Counted from the first letter of the stretch, positions 28,766 through 38,431 are shown. The stretch is 64,000 bases of DNA from Flavobacteriaceae bacterium PS02336 (GCA_029960065.1 JASCOF010000004.1:124001-188000); one strand, 5' to 3'. Notes: generated by a model not told the origin, from the sequence alone. Made by a program: numbers and translations.

Positions 28766-29688
28766 TGGTATCCTTAATTATTCCATTATATAATAGGGAA
28801 GCTTTTATAGGTGCTACTTTAGACAGCATAAAAAGTCAATCAGATTCTAATTGGGAATGCATAATTGTTGATGATGGTTCAAGCGACAATAGCTTTACTA
28901 TTGTGCTTGATTATATAAAAAAGGATTGTCGTTTTAAGTTATACAAAAGACCTTCTGAATACAAAGCTGGCGGGAATGGGGCAAGAAACTATGGTTTTGA
29001 GCAATCAAACGGTCAGTTTATCAATTTTATTGATAGTGATGATATTCTTCATTGTGATTTTATAAAATGCAAATTAGAAGCAATACAAAATTCGAATGTA
29101 GATGTAATTATTTCAAAAACTGTAATTACATCATTAGATATTAATGAAGTTATTGCTTATGAAAACCGTACAAGTTTGACAGATTTTTTGCTAGATGATT
29201 TTATCACTTTAAAAGTAAGCTGGTATATGGTTGATCCAATGTGGAAAAAGGAATTTTTATTAAATAAAAAATTATTTAATGAAGATCTTTTAAAGGGACA
29301 AGATCGGGATTTTCATATTCGAAGATTGATAGAGAATCCCAAAATAGAAATTTTAGATAAATATCTCTATTACTATAGAAATAATAAGAATAGTATTTCA
29401 ACAGATATAAGTCAAAATACGGCTATGTCTATGCTAGAAGCAGGTTTTGAACGAAATGTAATGCTTTTAAAGAATAATATTAAAGATACAACTCGTCTAT
29501 TTTTGTATAAACAGATGATTAAGCTTTATCCCCTTGTATACAAATCCCAAAAGGCAAAGAACTTATATTTCAAAATTTTACTAATTTTTTTTAGATTTAA
29601 AAAAGACTACTTAATACTAAGCTTTAAATTCTTTGTAGCAATTGTTTCTTTTAGATTATTTGGAAAAGGAGAAAAGCTATTAAAATAG
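28765..29688 (+). CDS. Glycosyltransferase family 2
   Basis: This 307-residue GT-A enzyme opens VSLIIPLYNREAFIGATLDS and has CIIVDDGSSDNSFTIV, GGNGARNYGFEQSNGQFI and FIDSDDIL. WYMVDPMWKKEFL and KGQDRDFHIRRLI belong to the acceptor side. It sits directly before neuA (2-base gap), so it may act on or next to the sialic-acid-bearing residue; this is inferred from position only. Confidence 0.88.
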   Translation: MVSLIIPLYNREAFIGATLDSIKSQSDSNWECIIVDDGSSDNSFTIVLDYIKKDCRFKLYKRPSEYKAGGNGARNYGFEQSNGQFINFIDSDDILHCDFIKCKLEAIQNSNVDVIISKTVITSLDINEVIAYENRTSLTDFLLDDFITLKVSWYMVDPMWKKEFLLNKKLFNEDLLKGQDRDFHIRRLIENPKIEILDKYLYYYRNNKNSISTDISQNTAMSMLEAGFERNVMLLKNNIKDTTRLFLYKQMIKLYPLVYKSQKAKNLYFKILLIFFRFKKDYLILSFKFFVAIVSFRLFGKGEKLLK

Positions 29689-29690
29689 AC

Positions 29691-30353
29691 ATGAAAACAA
29701 TTGTAATTATTCCAGCTCGTGGCGGATCGAAACGACTTCCTGAAAAAAACACAAGATTATTAGATAATATTCCTCTTTTAGCCCATTCTATTTTGTATGC
29801 ACAGCAAAATAGTGAGATAATAGATGAAATTTATGTTTCAACAGATGATGAGCAGATCAAAAAAATTGCCTTAAAGTATGGAGCCAAAGTTATAGATCGC
29901 CCCGAATCTTTATCTGGAGATTTAGAACCAACTATTACAGCATTGAAACATGTATTAGAATCAATCGATAAAAATGTTGAGAATGTAGTTTTATTACAGC
30001 CAACAAATCCGCTTCGTCCAGAAAACTTATTGAAAGAAGGACTGTCTTTATATCTTGAAGGAAAATATGACAGCTTGTTTACAGTTTCTAGAAATCATCA
30101 GAAATTTGGAAGAATTAATAATGGTAAATTTATTCCCTTTAATTATGAAATAGGGCAGAGAAGTCAAGATCTGGAACCTCTTTTTTTTGAAAATGGCCTG
30201 CTTTATATAACAAAATCTGAAAAAATTTTAAATGATATAATTATATCCAAAGATGCTTTTCCGTTTGAGATAAATCATACTTTTGCCAGCGTTGATATTG
30301 ATACGCAGGAAGATTTTGACTACGCTGAGTACTTATACAAAAACAATAAATAA
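29691..30353 (+). CDS. neuA: CMP-sialic acid synthetase (acylneuraminate cytidylyltransferase)
   Basis: This 220-residue cytidylyltransferase has IPARGGSKRLPEKNTRLLDN, the CTP-binding loop of CMP-NeuAc/CMP-Kdo synthetases. IYVSTDDEQIKKIALKYGA, LLQPTNPLRP and ASVDIDTQEDFDYAEYL follow. It activates a nonulosonic acid with CTP before transfer. It forms a tight neuA-neuB-neuC cluster, which distinguishes it from the Kdo enzyme KdsB. Size is normal for NeuA without the extra esterase domain. Confidence 0.92.
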   Translation: MKTIVIIPARGGSKRLPEKNTRLLDNIPLLAHSILYAQQNSEIIDEIYVSTDDEQIKKIALKYGAKVIDRPESLSGDLEPTITALKHVLESIDKNVENVVLLQPTNPLRPENLLKEGLSLYLEGKYDSLFTVSRNHQKFGRINNGKFIPFNYEIGQRSQDLEPLFFENGLLYITKSEKILNDIIISKDAFPFEINHTFASVDIDTQEDFDYAEYLYKNNK

Positions 30354-31394
30354 ATGAATCCATATATCGAAATAGCAGGCCGTAAAATAGGTCCAGATTA
30401 TCCCCCATTAGTAATTGCTGAAATCGGAATTAATCATGAAGGTTCCCTTCAAGTTGCCAAAGAAATGGTAGATGCCGCTCAAAGAGCAGGTGTTGAAGTT
30501 GTAAAACATCAAACACATATTGTGGAAGATGAAATGACAGGGGCTGCAAAAAAAGTAATTCCAGGCAATGCAGACGTTTCTATCTACGAGATTATGGAAC
30601 GCTGTTCCTTAAATGAAGCGGATGAACTGGAGCTTAAAAATTATGTAGAAAGTAAAGGAATGATTTTTATTTCGACACCCTTTTCTCGCGCTGCAGCCGA
30701 AAGATTGGAAAAGTTCAATGTTCCAGCATACAAAATAGGATCTGGAGAATGCAATAATTATCCGCTTTTAGAACATATTGCTTCTTTTGGAAAACCTGTA
30801 ATTCTTAGTACAGGAATGAATACAATTGAAAGTATACAAAAAGCAGTTGCTATTTTTGACAAATATAATGTTCCTTTAGCTTTACTTCATACAACAAATC
30901 TATATCCAACGCCAATTCATTTGGTTCGTTTTGGTGCAATGGTTGAATTACATGAGGCTTTTCCAAGCAAAGTTTTTGGTTTAAGCGATCACACTTTAAA
31001 TAATAATGCTTGTCTGGGAGCTGTTGCTTTAGGAGCAAGTATTCTAGAAAGACATTTTACAGATCACGTGCAGCGCACAGGTCCGGATATTGTATGCAGT
31101 ATGGATGAGAATGCTTGCAGAGAATTAATTATTTCGAGTGCAGAAATTGCTCAAATGCGAGGTGGTTCAAAAAAACCAGCATACGAAGAGCAAGTAACAA
31201 TAGATTTTGCTTTTGCGACTGTTTGTTCTATTGCTCCAATTAAGAAGGGAGAAGTTTTTAATAAGGAGAATATTTGGGTAAAAAGACCTGGAACAGGAAA
31301 GATTCTGGCAGAAAAATTTAATGATATAATTGGTAAAAAAGCAACCCGAGATATAGATAATGATGAACAACTAACATGGGAAGATATTCAATAA
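30354..31394 (+). CDS. neuB: N-acetylneuraminate synthase
   Basis: This 346-residue protein has a TIM barrel followed by a C-terminal SAF (antifreeze-like) domain (from about residue 285, [16 protein letters not shown]). It condenses ManNAc with phosphoenolpyruvate. Lys127 in [13 protein letters not shown], His213 in SDHT, His234 in ERHFTD and Arg311 in WVKRPG fall where the meningococcal NeuB has its active-site residues, including the SAF arginine that reaches into the partner subunit. The strings [12 protein letters not shown] and [14 protein letters not shown] also favour a true Neu5Ac synthase over LegI or PseI. It directly abuts neuA. Confidence 0.93.
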   Translation: MNPYIEIAGRKIGPDYPPLVIAEIGINHEGSLQVAKEMVDAAQRAGVEVVKHQTHIVEDEMTGAAKKVIPGNADVSIYEIMERCSLNEADELELKNYVESKGMIFISTPFSRAAAERLEKFNVPAYKIGSGECNNYPLLEHIASFGKPVILSTGMNTIESIQKAVAIFDKYNVPLALLHTTNLYPTPIHLVRFGAMVELHEAFPSKVFGLSDHTLNNNACLGAVALGASILERHFTDHVQRTGPDIVCSMDENACRELIISSAEIAQMRGGSKKPAYEEQVTIDFAFATVCSIAPIKKGEVFNKENIWVKRPGTGKILAEKFNDIIGKKATRDIDNDEQLTWEDIQ

Positions 31395-31401
31395 TGCGCC
31401 A

Positions 31402-32523
31402 ATGAAAAAAATTCTTTTTTTGACCGGTACCAGAGCCGATTTTGGAAAAATCAAATCACTAATCTCAATTCTTGAAAAACAGAAGGAATTCGAGGTTTAT
31501 GTATTTGTTACAGGTATGCATTTGCAGCATGAATATGGTTATACTTTAATTGAGATTGAAAGATCTAATTTTAGAAACATCCATACTTTTGTCAATCATA
31601 CCCACGAAACGACAATGGATCTTACACTTGCCAAAACTATTGAAGGATTTTCCGGTTATTGTAATTCAATTAAACCCGATATGATTGTTGTTCATGGCGA
31701 TCGTGTTGAAACTCTTGCTGGTGCCATTGTTGGGTCTCTTAACAATATTCTCGTTGCTCATATTGAAGGTGGAGAAGTTTCTGGAACAGTAGACGAGCTT
31801 ATAAGACATAGTGTAAGTAAATTGAGTCATATTCATTTTGCATCGAATACTGAAGCTGAAAAAAGATTAATTCAAATGGGAGAAATAAAAGAATCTATCT
31901 TTACAATTGGTTCGCCCGATATTGATATTATGTTTTCAGATCAACTGCCCAATTTGACAACGGTAAAAAAATATTATAATATTCCATTTGATGATTTCTC
32001 TATTGTAATGTTTCATCCAGTTACAACTGAGATTAAGAACATGAAACAATATGCTGAAAATTTTGTTGAATCTTTGTTGCAAGATAATCATAACTATGTG
32101 GTTATTTATCCAAATAACGATTTAGGAAGTCAGTTTGTTTTGGATGCTTACGCAAAACTGAAGGAAAATAAGCGATTTAAAATTTTTCCATCTCTTCGCT
32201 TTGAATATTTCTTAACACTTTTAAGAAACAGCCAATTTATTATAGGAAATAGCAGTGCTGGAGTTCGTGAAGCACCGTATTATGGAATTCCAATTATTAA
32301 TATTGGAACAAGACAGCAAAATAGAGCTGTTCATGCAGATATTATTAATGTAGATTATTCTGTAAAACAAATACAAGAAGCACTTTCTATAATTGATTCC
32401 CATAAAGTACAAAAAATGGCTGGGGATTTTGGACAAGGAAATAGTGCCGATTTATTTCTTAATTGTCTGAAGAAATCGGATATTTGGCAGCTCAATCACC
32501 AAAAACAATTTAGAGATAGTTAA
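31402..32523 (+). CDS. neuC: UDP-GlcNAc 2-epimerase, hydrolysing (NeuC)
   Basis: This 373-residue GT-B-like epimerase begins ILFLTGTRADFGKIKSLIS and has IVVHGDRVETLAGAIVGSL, VAHIEGGEVSGTVDELIRH and FIIGNSSAGVREAPYYG. It releases ManNAc from UDP-GlcNAc for NeuB. LegG, which works on a diacetamido sugar, looks similar; the company of a NeuB-type synthase favours NeuC. The stop overlaps the next start by one base (TAATG). Confidence 0.92.
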   Translation: MKKILFLTGTRADFGKIKSLISILEKQKEFEVYVFVTGMHLQHEYGYTLIEIERSNFRNIHTFVNHTHETTMDLTLAKTIEGFSGYCNSIKPDMIVVHGDRVETLAGAIVGSLNNILVAHIEGGEVSGTVDELIRHSVSKLSHIHFASNTEAEKRLIQMGEIKESIFTIGSPDIDIMFSDQLPNLTTVKKYYNIPFDDFSIVMFHPVTTEIKNMKQYAENFVESLLQDNHNYVVIYPNNDLGSQFVLDAYAKLKENKRFKIFPSLRFEYFLTLLRNSQFIIGNSSAGVREAPYYGIPIINIGTRQQNRAVHADIINVDYSVKQIQEALSIIDSHKVQKMAGDFGQGNSADLFLNCLKKSDIWQLNHQKQFRDS

Positions 32524-33917
32524 TGCCTAATAAAAATATTTTTATTTTACTGCCAGATGGAGTTGGACTTCGAAATTTTGCTTTTTCTAATTTTCATAAA
32601 ATAGGAATAGAGCAGAAATTTAATATAACTTATTGGAATAACACACCATTTGATTTGAGAAGTTTAGGTTTTAATGAAATTAAAATTAAAAATGCTAAAT
32701 CAGATCCTTTAACAGACAGTTATAAGAATGCTCGCAAAAATATTGAGCTTAACCTGAATAAAAAAGCAGATAATGATGCTGTTTATGATACTTACCGATT
32801 TCCTTTTTCGTATAAAACAAAAAAAACAGCAGTTAAAAGCTCCTTTGCAAAATTGCTCATTGCACTCTATAATTCTGAAAGTGGGTTAAAAAAAATTAGA
32901 GAGAAAATAAAAAGGAGAGAAACAAAAACAGAGTTTTATAAGGAGTGTTTAAAGACTCTTAAGAAAGTAAAACCTGATTTTGTGTTCTGCACAAACCAAC
33001 GCCCAGTTCTAGCTATTGCTCCAATATTAGCAGCAAAAGAACTCAAAATACCAACTGGAACTTTTATATTTTCATGGGATAATCTTCCAAAGGCAACAAT
33101 GGTTGTCGAGACCGATTATTATTTTGTGTGGAGTGAACACATGAAATCAGAATTGAGAAAATATTATTCTTATATAAAAGAAAACCAGATTTTCATAGTC
33201 GGGACACCACAGTTTGAAAGTCATTTTAGCACCGAAAATTTAGCACCCAGAGAGCTGTTTTTTAAGCAGCATCAATTAGATTTAAATAAAAAATATATTT
33301 GCTATTCTGGAGATGACATAGTGACTTGTCCTGATGATTCCGAATATCTAAAAGATGTGGCAAAAGCCGTTAAGAAATTGAATGAAGTCGGGAATAATTT
33401 AGGAATTATTTTTAGACGTTGTCCAGTCGATTTTTCGACTAGATATGATAAAGTTTTAGAAGATTATAAAGATATAATCGTTCCAATCGCGCCGTTGTGG
33501 GAAAAAATTAGCGAAGATTGGAACACGATTTTACCAACTGAAGCCGATATTGTATTGCATACTAACACGATAAAGCATTCAGAAATGGTTATTAATCTGG
33601 GTTCTTCCATGGTATTTGATTTTATATGTTTAAAAAAACCATGTGCTTTTATTAATTATGATGTTTCTGATAAAAAAGAGAAGACATGGTCTGTAGGCAA
33701 AATTTACAATTATATCCATTTTAGGTCAATGCCTTGTAAAGAATCTGTTATTTGGTTAGATAAACCTGAAGATATTGATCAAAAAATCAGATTGAGTTTA
33801 TCTAATTCGGACAACATAATGCTGAATACTCAAGAATGGTTTAAAAAAATAAATCAGCATCCCCCTCAATTAGCATCTAATAGAATCTGGGAAAGTATTA
33901 AACAAATAGTAAAATGA
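32523..33917 (+). CDS. Unclassified GT-B-like protein, candidate sialyl- or glycosyltransferase
   Basis: This 464-residue protein has no family I can name with certainty. It starts with a GT-B-like strand and turn (IFILLPDGVGLRNFAFSNF) and has PDFVFCTNQRPVLAIAPILA, TFIFSWDNLPKATMVV and YYFVWSEHMKSELRKYY. IFIVGTPQFESHF forms a hinge, and NLGSSMVFDFICLKKPCAF sits in the expected donor domain. This layout recalls CDP-glycerol/UDP-GlcNAc epimerase-like GT-B proteins. It overlaps neuC by one base and the acetyltransferase after it by 4 bases, so it is produced with the CMP-sialic acid pathway. Using CMP-sialic acid as donor is a hypothesis. Confidence 0.55.
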   Translation: MPNKNIFILLPDGVGLRNFAFSNFHKIGIEQKFNITYWNNTPFDLRSLGFNEIKIKNAKSDPLTDSYKNARKNIELNLNKKADNDAVYDTYRFPFSYKTKKTAVKSSFAKLLIALYNSESGLKKIREKIKRRETKTEFYKECLKTLKKVKPDFVFCTNQRPVLAIAPILAAKELKIPTGTFIFSWDNLPKATMVVETDYYFVWSEHMKSELRKYYSYIKENQIFIVGTPQFESHFSTENLAPRELFFKQHQLDLNKKYICYSGDDIVTCPDDSEYLKDVAKAVKKLNEVGNNLGIIFRRCPVDFSTRYDKVLEDYKDIIVPIAPLWEKISEDWNTILPTEADIVLHTNTIKHSEMVINLGSSMVFDFICLKKPCAFINYDVSDKKEKTWSVGKIYNYIHFRSMPCKESVIWLDKPEDIDQKIRLSLSNSDNIMLNTQEWFKKINQHPPQLASNRIWESIKQIVK

Positions 33918-34552
33918 AAAAGTTTTTAAGAAAAATAGCTTGGAGAATACTAGGACGAGAGCACTACAATTTTCTTAAATATCAAAATAAAACCTATTTG
34001 CATCAGGCAAAAAATGTTACTATTGGTTATAAAACGTATCATAATGGTGCATTTGTATGGCAATGGCATAACAATTCTGAACTAGAAATCGGAAAATACT
34101 GTTCTATAGCAAATGATGTTAATTTTATACTAGACTCTGGGCATCATTTGTTAAGTGAAATAACAACATTCCCTCATTTTAATCATCTTCAAAATAAAAA
34201 TCTGCCAATTGGAAAGAAATCACAAGAAGATTTTAAGAAAGAAATAAAAACCGAGGTAAGCAAAACTATAATTGCTAACGATGTGTGGATTGGTATGAAT
34301 GCCGTAATTTTGCCCAATGTTAAAATTGGCAATGGTGCAACTATTTTAGCTGGAACAGTAGTAACAAAAGATGTTCCGGATTACGCAATTGTTGGAGGTA
34401 TTCCAGGAGAAATTATAAAAATGAAGTATGATTTGGAAACCATTTCAAAAATGAAAAAAATAGAGTGGTGGAATTGGAATCCGCAGAAAGTAGAAGAAAA
34501 TGCGGGAGATTTTTATATTCCAATTCAGGATTTTATAGTTAAATGGTTTTAG
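33914..34552 (+). CDS. CatB-type hexapeptide acetyltransferase
   Basis: This 212-residue left-handed beta-helix protein has the xenobiotic-acetyltransferase layout: LEIGKYCSIANDVNFIL, the DSGHHL catalytic-histidine region, NDVWIGMNAVILPNVKIGN, VTKDVPDYAIVGGIPGEII, and the C-terminal KIEWWNW helix. Such proteins acetylate sugar hydroxyls or amines with acetyl-CoA. It overlaps the preceding GT-B-like gene by 4 bases, suggesting acetylation of the sialic acid or neighbouring residue. Confidence 0.87.
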   Translation: MKKFLRKIAWRILGREHYNFLKYQNKTYLHQAKNVTIGYKTYHNGAFVWQWHNNSELEIGKYCSIANDVNFILDSGHHLLSEITTFPHFNHLQNKNLPIGKKSQEDFKKEIKTEVSKTIIANDVWIGMNAVILPNVKIGNGATILAGTVVTKDVPDYAIVGGIPGEIIKMKYDLETISKMKKIEWWNWNPQKVEENAGDFYIPIQDFIVKWF

Positions 34553-34595
34553 TTTTTTTACTAATAAAATACCATTTTAATTAATAATTTAATTT

Positions 34596-36023
34596 ATGTT
34601 TTTCAACTCTTTGGCTTTTGCCATATTTCTTCCAATCATTTTTTTACTGTATTGGTTTGTTTTTAATAAAAACAAAAATACTCAAAATGCTTTATTAATT
34701 GTTGCGAGTTATTATTTCTATTCCTGCTGGGATTGGAGATTTCTCTTTTTATTAGTCTTCTCTACATTTTTAGATTATTTTACTGGGATTCAGATTGAAA
34801 AAAGTAATTCAGAAAAAAGACGAAAATTTTGGTTTTGGTTGAGTATTATAGTTAATTTAGGTTTTTTAGGTATTTTTAAGTATTATAATTTCTTTGCTTC
34901 TTCTTTTGCAGAACTATTCACTTCTTTTGGATTTAAAGTCAGCCCATTTTTATTAAGTATTATTTTACCAGTTGGAATTTCATTCTATACTTTCCATGGA
35001 TTATCGTATGTTATCGATATTTATAACAAAAGAATTAAAGCCGAATACAATTTTGTCGATTATTCTCTATTTGTGAGTTACTTTCCCCTTTTAGTTGCAG
35101 GACCAATTGAAAGAGCGACCCATTTACTGCCGCAGGTAAAAGTAAAAAGAGAGTTTAATTTAGAAAAAGCAAAAGAAGGAATTTGTCAAATAACTTGGGG
35201 GATTTTCAAAAAAGTGGTCATTGCAGATAACTGTGCAGTTTATGCAAATAATATTTTTGACAACTACACAACAATGGATTCTTTTTCATTGATTCTAGGA
35301 GCAGTGTATTTTGCATTTCAGATTTATGGAGACTTTTCTGGATATTCTGATATCGCTTTAGGAGTTTCAAAATTGTTTGGAATTGATTTGCTACGCAATT
35401 TTAGCTATCCATATTTTTCAAGAGATATTGCCGAATTTTGGCGCCGCTGGCATATTTCACTTTCTTCTTGGTTCCGTGATTATTTATATATACCGCTCGG
35501 AGGAAGTAAAGGCTCAAAACTAAAACAAATTAGAAATGTTTTTATCATATTTCTAGTTAGTGGTTTTTGGCATGGCGCGAATTGGACTTATATCGCTTGG
35601 GGTTTTATTAATGCGCTTTATTTTTTGCCTTTATTATTATTAAAAAGAAATCGAGAAAATATCGAAGAAGCAACCATTTCGTGGAATTTTTCTTCATTTA
35701 GAACGATATTAAGTATATTATTTACTTTTGGTCTTACTTGTTTTGCATGGATTTTTTTTAGATCAGAAAGCATTTATGCAGCATGTGATTACATTCAAGA
35801 AATTTTGCTGTTTAATTTTAGTATAACTGCCTTAACAGATCAAATGAGTTTTCTTATTGTAATTGCTCTATGTTATTTGATTCTATTGGAATGGACTAAC
35901 AGAAAAAAAGAATGTCCGTTATTTGGTAAATTTTCTAAAACTAAAATTATATTAACCATTTTATTTATTTTCTTATTTGGACAGTTCGACATTCAAAGCA
36001 AATTCATTTATTTTCAGTTTTAA
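34596..36023 (+). CDS. MBOAT-family O-acyltransferase (AlgI-like), copy 1
   Basis: This 475-residue polytopic protein (about 10-12 helices) carries DIAEFWRRWHISLSSWFRDY and the MBOAT active-site His326 in SGFWHGANW. AlgI, DltB and PatB-like relatives pass an acyl group across the inner membrane to a periplasmic partner that esterifies the polysaccharide. The partner here would be the SGNH protein that follows 12 bases later, but that gene is frameshifted. Residues 1 to about 345 are close to identical to the copy at 36998, including a 65-base block identical at DNA level; the last 130 residues differ. Confidence 0.93.
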   Translation: MFFNSLAFAIFLPIIFLLYWFVFNKNKNTQNALLIVASYYFYSCWDWRFLFLLVFSTFLDYFTGIQIEKSNSEKRRKFWFWLSIIVNLGFLGIFKYYNFFASSFAELFTSFGFKVSPFLLSIILPVGISFYTFHGLSYVIDIYNKRIKAEYNFVDYSLFVSYFPLLVAGPIERATHLLPQVKVKREFNLEKAKEGICQITWGIFKKVVIADNCAVYANNIFDNYTTMDSFSLILGAVYFAFQIYGDFSGYSDIALGVSKLFGIDLLRNFSYPYFSRDIAEFWRRWHISLSSWFRDYLYIPLGGSKGSKLKQIRNVFIIFLVSGFWHGANWTYIAWGFINALYFLPLLLLKRNRENIEEATISWNFSSFRTILSILFTFGLTCFAWIFFRSESIYAACDYIQEILLFNFSITALTDQMSFLIVIALCYLILLEWTNRKKECPLFGKFSKTKIILTILFIFLFGQFDIQSKFIYFQF

Positions 36024-37426
36024 CACCAGTTTCTAATGAAGAATTTTTTCAAATACATTTTAGGAATTGTGCTACTATTTTTTACGATTGCTTTTACTAT
36101 TCAATACTTTTCAGATAGAGGTTTGCGTAATCTTAAAAATACCCAAATCAATGATTGGGAGAATATTCTCGAAGGAAAAATAAATAGTGATATTATTATT
36201 AATGGATCCTCGCGAGGCTTCTTTTGTTATAATCCAATTATTATTGGAAATCAAGTAAAATTAAGCTGCTTTAATTTGAGTTTCAATGCAGGCAGATCTA
36301 ATTTACAGCAATATAAGTTTGATATTTATATTAAAAAAAATAAGAAACCTAAAGTCGTTATTCAAAATATTGATTTTGCTTATTTTATGGAAAACAAAGA
36401 AATTCCAGATGAGTGGCAATTTTATCCTTTTGTTTATAATAGAGATATAGATTATTTAATTTCAAAATTTGATACTAAATTTAATTGGTTTAAAGTGTTG
36501 CCAATGTTGAAATATAACCAAAATGCTAAATTATTAAAAGAAGGCATAATGGCCAATTTCTCTAATTCTGTAAGGGAAAATGCTAAAACATTAAATGGTT
36601 TTTGTCCACAAAATAGAGTTTTTAAAGTTGATACTCATAATTTGAAAAAATTTGAAAGTCATGAAGCAAAACTAAATATAAAGAATTAAAAATTTTACAT
36701 CAAACAGTAGAGTTCTATAACTCAAGATTACAGCCCGATTCTAAAATTATATTGGTTTGGATGCCGGAGCATAAATTAAGATTGACTAAAAAATATAGTT
36801 TAAAAAGAAAATCAATAGTTAATGAATTAAATTTGCTGCAAAAAAAGAACAGAAATATATTGTTTGTAGATATGGCTTATGATGATATTTCAAACAATGA
36901 GGAAAATTTTTATGATACATTTCATTTGACCGAAAAAGGGGCTAATGAATTTTCAAGAAAATTATCTTTAAAAATTAAAAATTTTTTAAACTAGTTTATG
37001 TTTTTCAACTCTTTGGCTTTTGCCATATTCCTTCCAATTGTTTTTTTACTGTATTGGTTTGTTTTCAATAAAAATAAAAGCACTCAGAATGCTTTGTTAA
37101 TTGTTGCCAGCTATTATTTCTATTCCTGCTGGGATTGGAGATTCTTGTTTTTATTGGTCTTTTCTACATTTTTAGATTATTTTACTGGTATACAAATTGA
37201 AAAAAGTAATTCTGATTATAGACGAAAATTTTGGTTTTGGTTGAGTATTATTGTCAATTTAGGCTTTTTAGGAATCTTTAAATATTATAATTTCTTTGCA
37301 TCTTCTTTTGCCGAAATGCTCACAACTGTTGGGTTTAAAGCAAGTCCAATTTTATTAAATGTTATTTTACCAGTTGGAATTTCATTCTATACTTTCCATG
37401 GATTATCGTATGTTATCGATATTTAT
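34960..37426 (+). repeat. Tandem duplication of MBOAT genes (near-identical 5' two thirds)
   Basis: The segments from about 34594 and 36996 onward can be aligned base by base over roughly 1 kb with few differences. The block 34960-35024 is identical to 37362-37426 (65 bases). Identity drops after about codon 345 of both genes. This is a direct repeat with about 2.4 kb period that includes the broken SGNH gene between the copies; homologous recombination would delete it. Confidence 0.85.
36036..36994 (+). pseudogene. SGNH-hydrolase-like acyltransferase partner, split by a -1 frameshift
   Basis: Frame one (36036-36689) has an N-terminal membrane helix and the serine block INGSSRGFF, then stops. 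The second half lies in another frame from about 36665: it is open upstream of the apparent start at 36752, reads KTKYKELKILHQTVEFYNSR, and carries the DxxH block YDTFHLTEKGA. Adding one A to the AAAA run at 36668-36671 joins the halves into 319 residues, similar to the 299- and 293-residue paralogues at 38431 and 39397. The nucleophile and the Asp-His pair are therefore separated and the gene is inactive as written. It could be a real mutation, a phase-variable tract, or a sequencing error. Confidence 0.85.
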
Positions 37427-38431
37427 TACAAAAGAATTAAAGCTGAATACAATTTTGTCGATTATTCTTTATTTGTAAGTTACTTTCCGCTTCTAGTGGC
37501 CGGACCAATAGAAAGAGCAACACATTTACTGCCACAGGTAAAAGTGAAACGAGAATTTGATTTAGAAAAAGCAAAAGAAGGAGTTTTTCAAATTGTCTGG
37601 GGACTTGTAAAAAAAGTAGTCATTGCAGATACTTGTGCAGTTTATGCTAATGCCATTTTTGATCATTACACTACGGTGAATTCACTTTCCTTAATTTTAG
37701 GTGCAATATATTTTGCATTTCAGATTTATGGAGATTTTTCTGGATATTCGGATATTGCTCTTGGAGTTTCAAAATTGTTTGGTATAGATTTACTGCGAAA
37801 CTTCAATTATCCTTATTTTTCGAGAGATATTGCAGAATTTTGGCGACGCTGGCACATTTCGCTTTCCTCTTGGTTTAGAGACTACCTTTATATTCCATTA
37901 GGAGGGAGTAAAGGCGGACTTTGGATGAAAATAAGAAACACATTTATCATTTTTATTGTTAGTGGATTTTGGCATGGCGCTAATTGGACATATATTGTCT
38001 GGGGATTTATCAATGCCGTTTATTTTCTTCCATTATTATTATCCAAAAGCAATAGAAATAATATAGATTCTTTTGTTTTAAAATGGAATCTACATTCTCT
38101 AAAAGTGTTGTTTAGTATTTTAACAACTTTTTTAATGACTTGCATTGCCTGGATATTTTTTAGGGCAAGAACAATTACAGATGCTGTTTTGTATTTAAAA
38201 AGAATAGCAACAGATAAAAATTTCGGATTTCAATATCTAGACAACGAAAGATACAATTATGAATTACTATTGATGATTGTTGTATTTGTTTTGGTTGAAT
38301 GGTTTAATAGAACTAAAGTTGAACCTATTTCTGGCAAAAGAAGTTTGTTAAAAATGGCACTTGCTATTATGGCGATAATTGCGTTAGGGACTTATTCAGA
38401 TTATAAAGAATTTATTTATTTCCAGTTTTAA
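36998..38431 (+). CDS. MBOAT-family O-acyltransferase (AlgI-like), copy 2
   Basis: This 477-residue polytopic protein has the same layout as the copy at 34596, with His326 in SGFWHGANW and DIAEFWRRWHISLSSWFRDY. It starts with the same ATG context (TTTATGTTTTTCAACTC), so the duplication includes the ribosome-binding region. The C-terminal 130 residues diverge strongly from copy 1, which may reflect a different SGNH partner or substrate. The stop shares bases with the start of the SGNH protein at 38431 (TAATG), a coupled donor-transferase pair. Confidence 0.93.
   Translation: MFFNSLAFAIFLPIVFLLYWFVFNKNKSTQNALLIVASYYFYSCWDWRFLFLLVFSTFLDYFTGIQIEKSNSDYRRKFWFWLSIIVNLGFLGIFKYYNFFASSFAEMLTTVGFKASPILLNVILPVGISFYTFHGLSYVIDIYYKRIKAEYNFVDYSLFVSYFPLLVAGPIERATHLLPQVKVKREFDLEKAKEGVFQIVWGLVKKVVIADTCAVYANAIFDHYTTVNSLSLILGAIYFAFQIYGDFSGYSDIALGVSKLFGIDLLRNFNYPYFSRDIAEFWRRWHISLSSWFRDYLYIPLGGSKGGLWMKIRNTFIIFIVSGFWHGANWTYIVWGFINAVYFLPLLLSKSNRNNIDSFVLKWNLHSLKVLFSILTTFLMTCIAWIFFRARTITDAVLYLKRIATDKNFGFQYLDNERYNYELLLMIVVFVLVEWFNRTKVEPISGKRSLLKMALAIMAIIALGTYSDYKEFIYFQF

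Noticed and set aside
29691..32523. Legionaminic or pseudaminic acid pathway instead of sialic acid
   Set aside because: The synthase has the residues and strings of NeuB rather than PseI, and no adjoining LegB or PseB/PseC/PseH-like set is present. A legionaminic acid route using distant genes cannot be fully excluded.
36668..36671. Programmed -1 ribosomal frameshift at the SGNH gene
   Set aside because: No X-XXY-YYZ slippery heptamer or downstream stem was seen; a plain one-base loss explains the two halves better.
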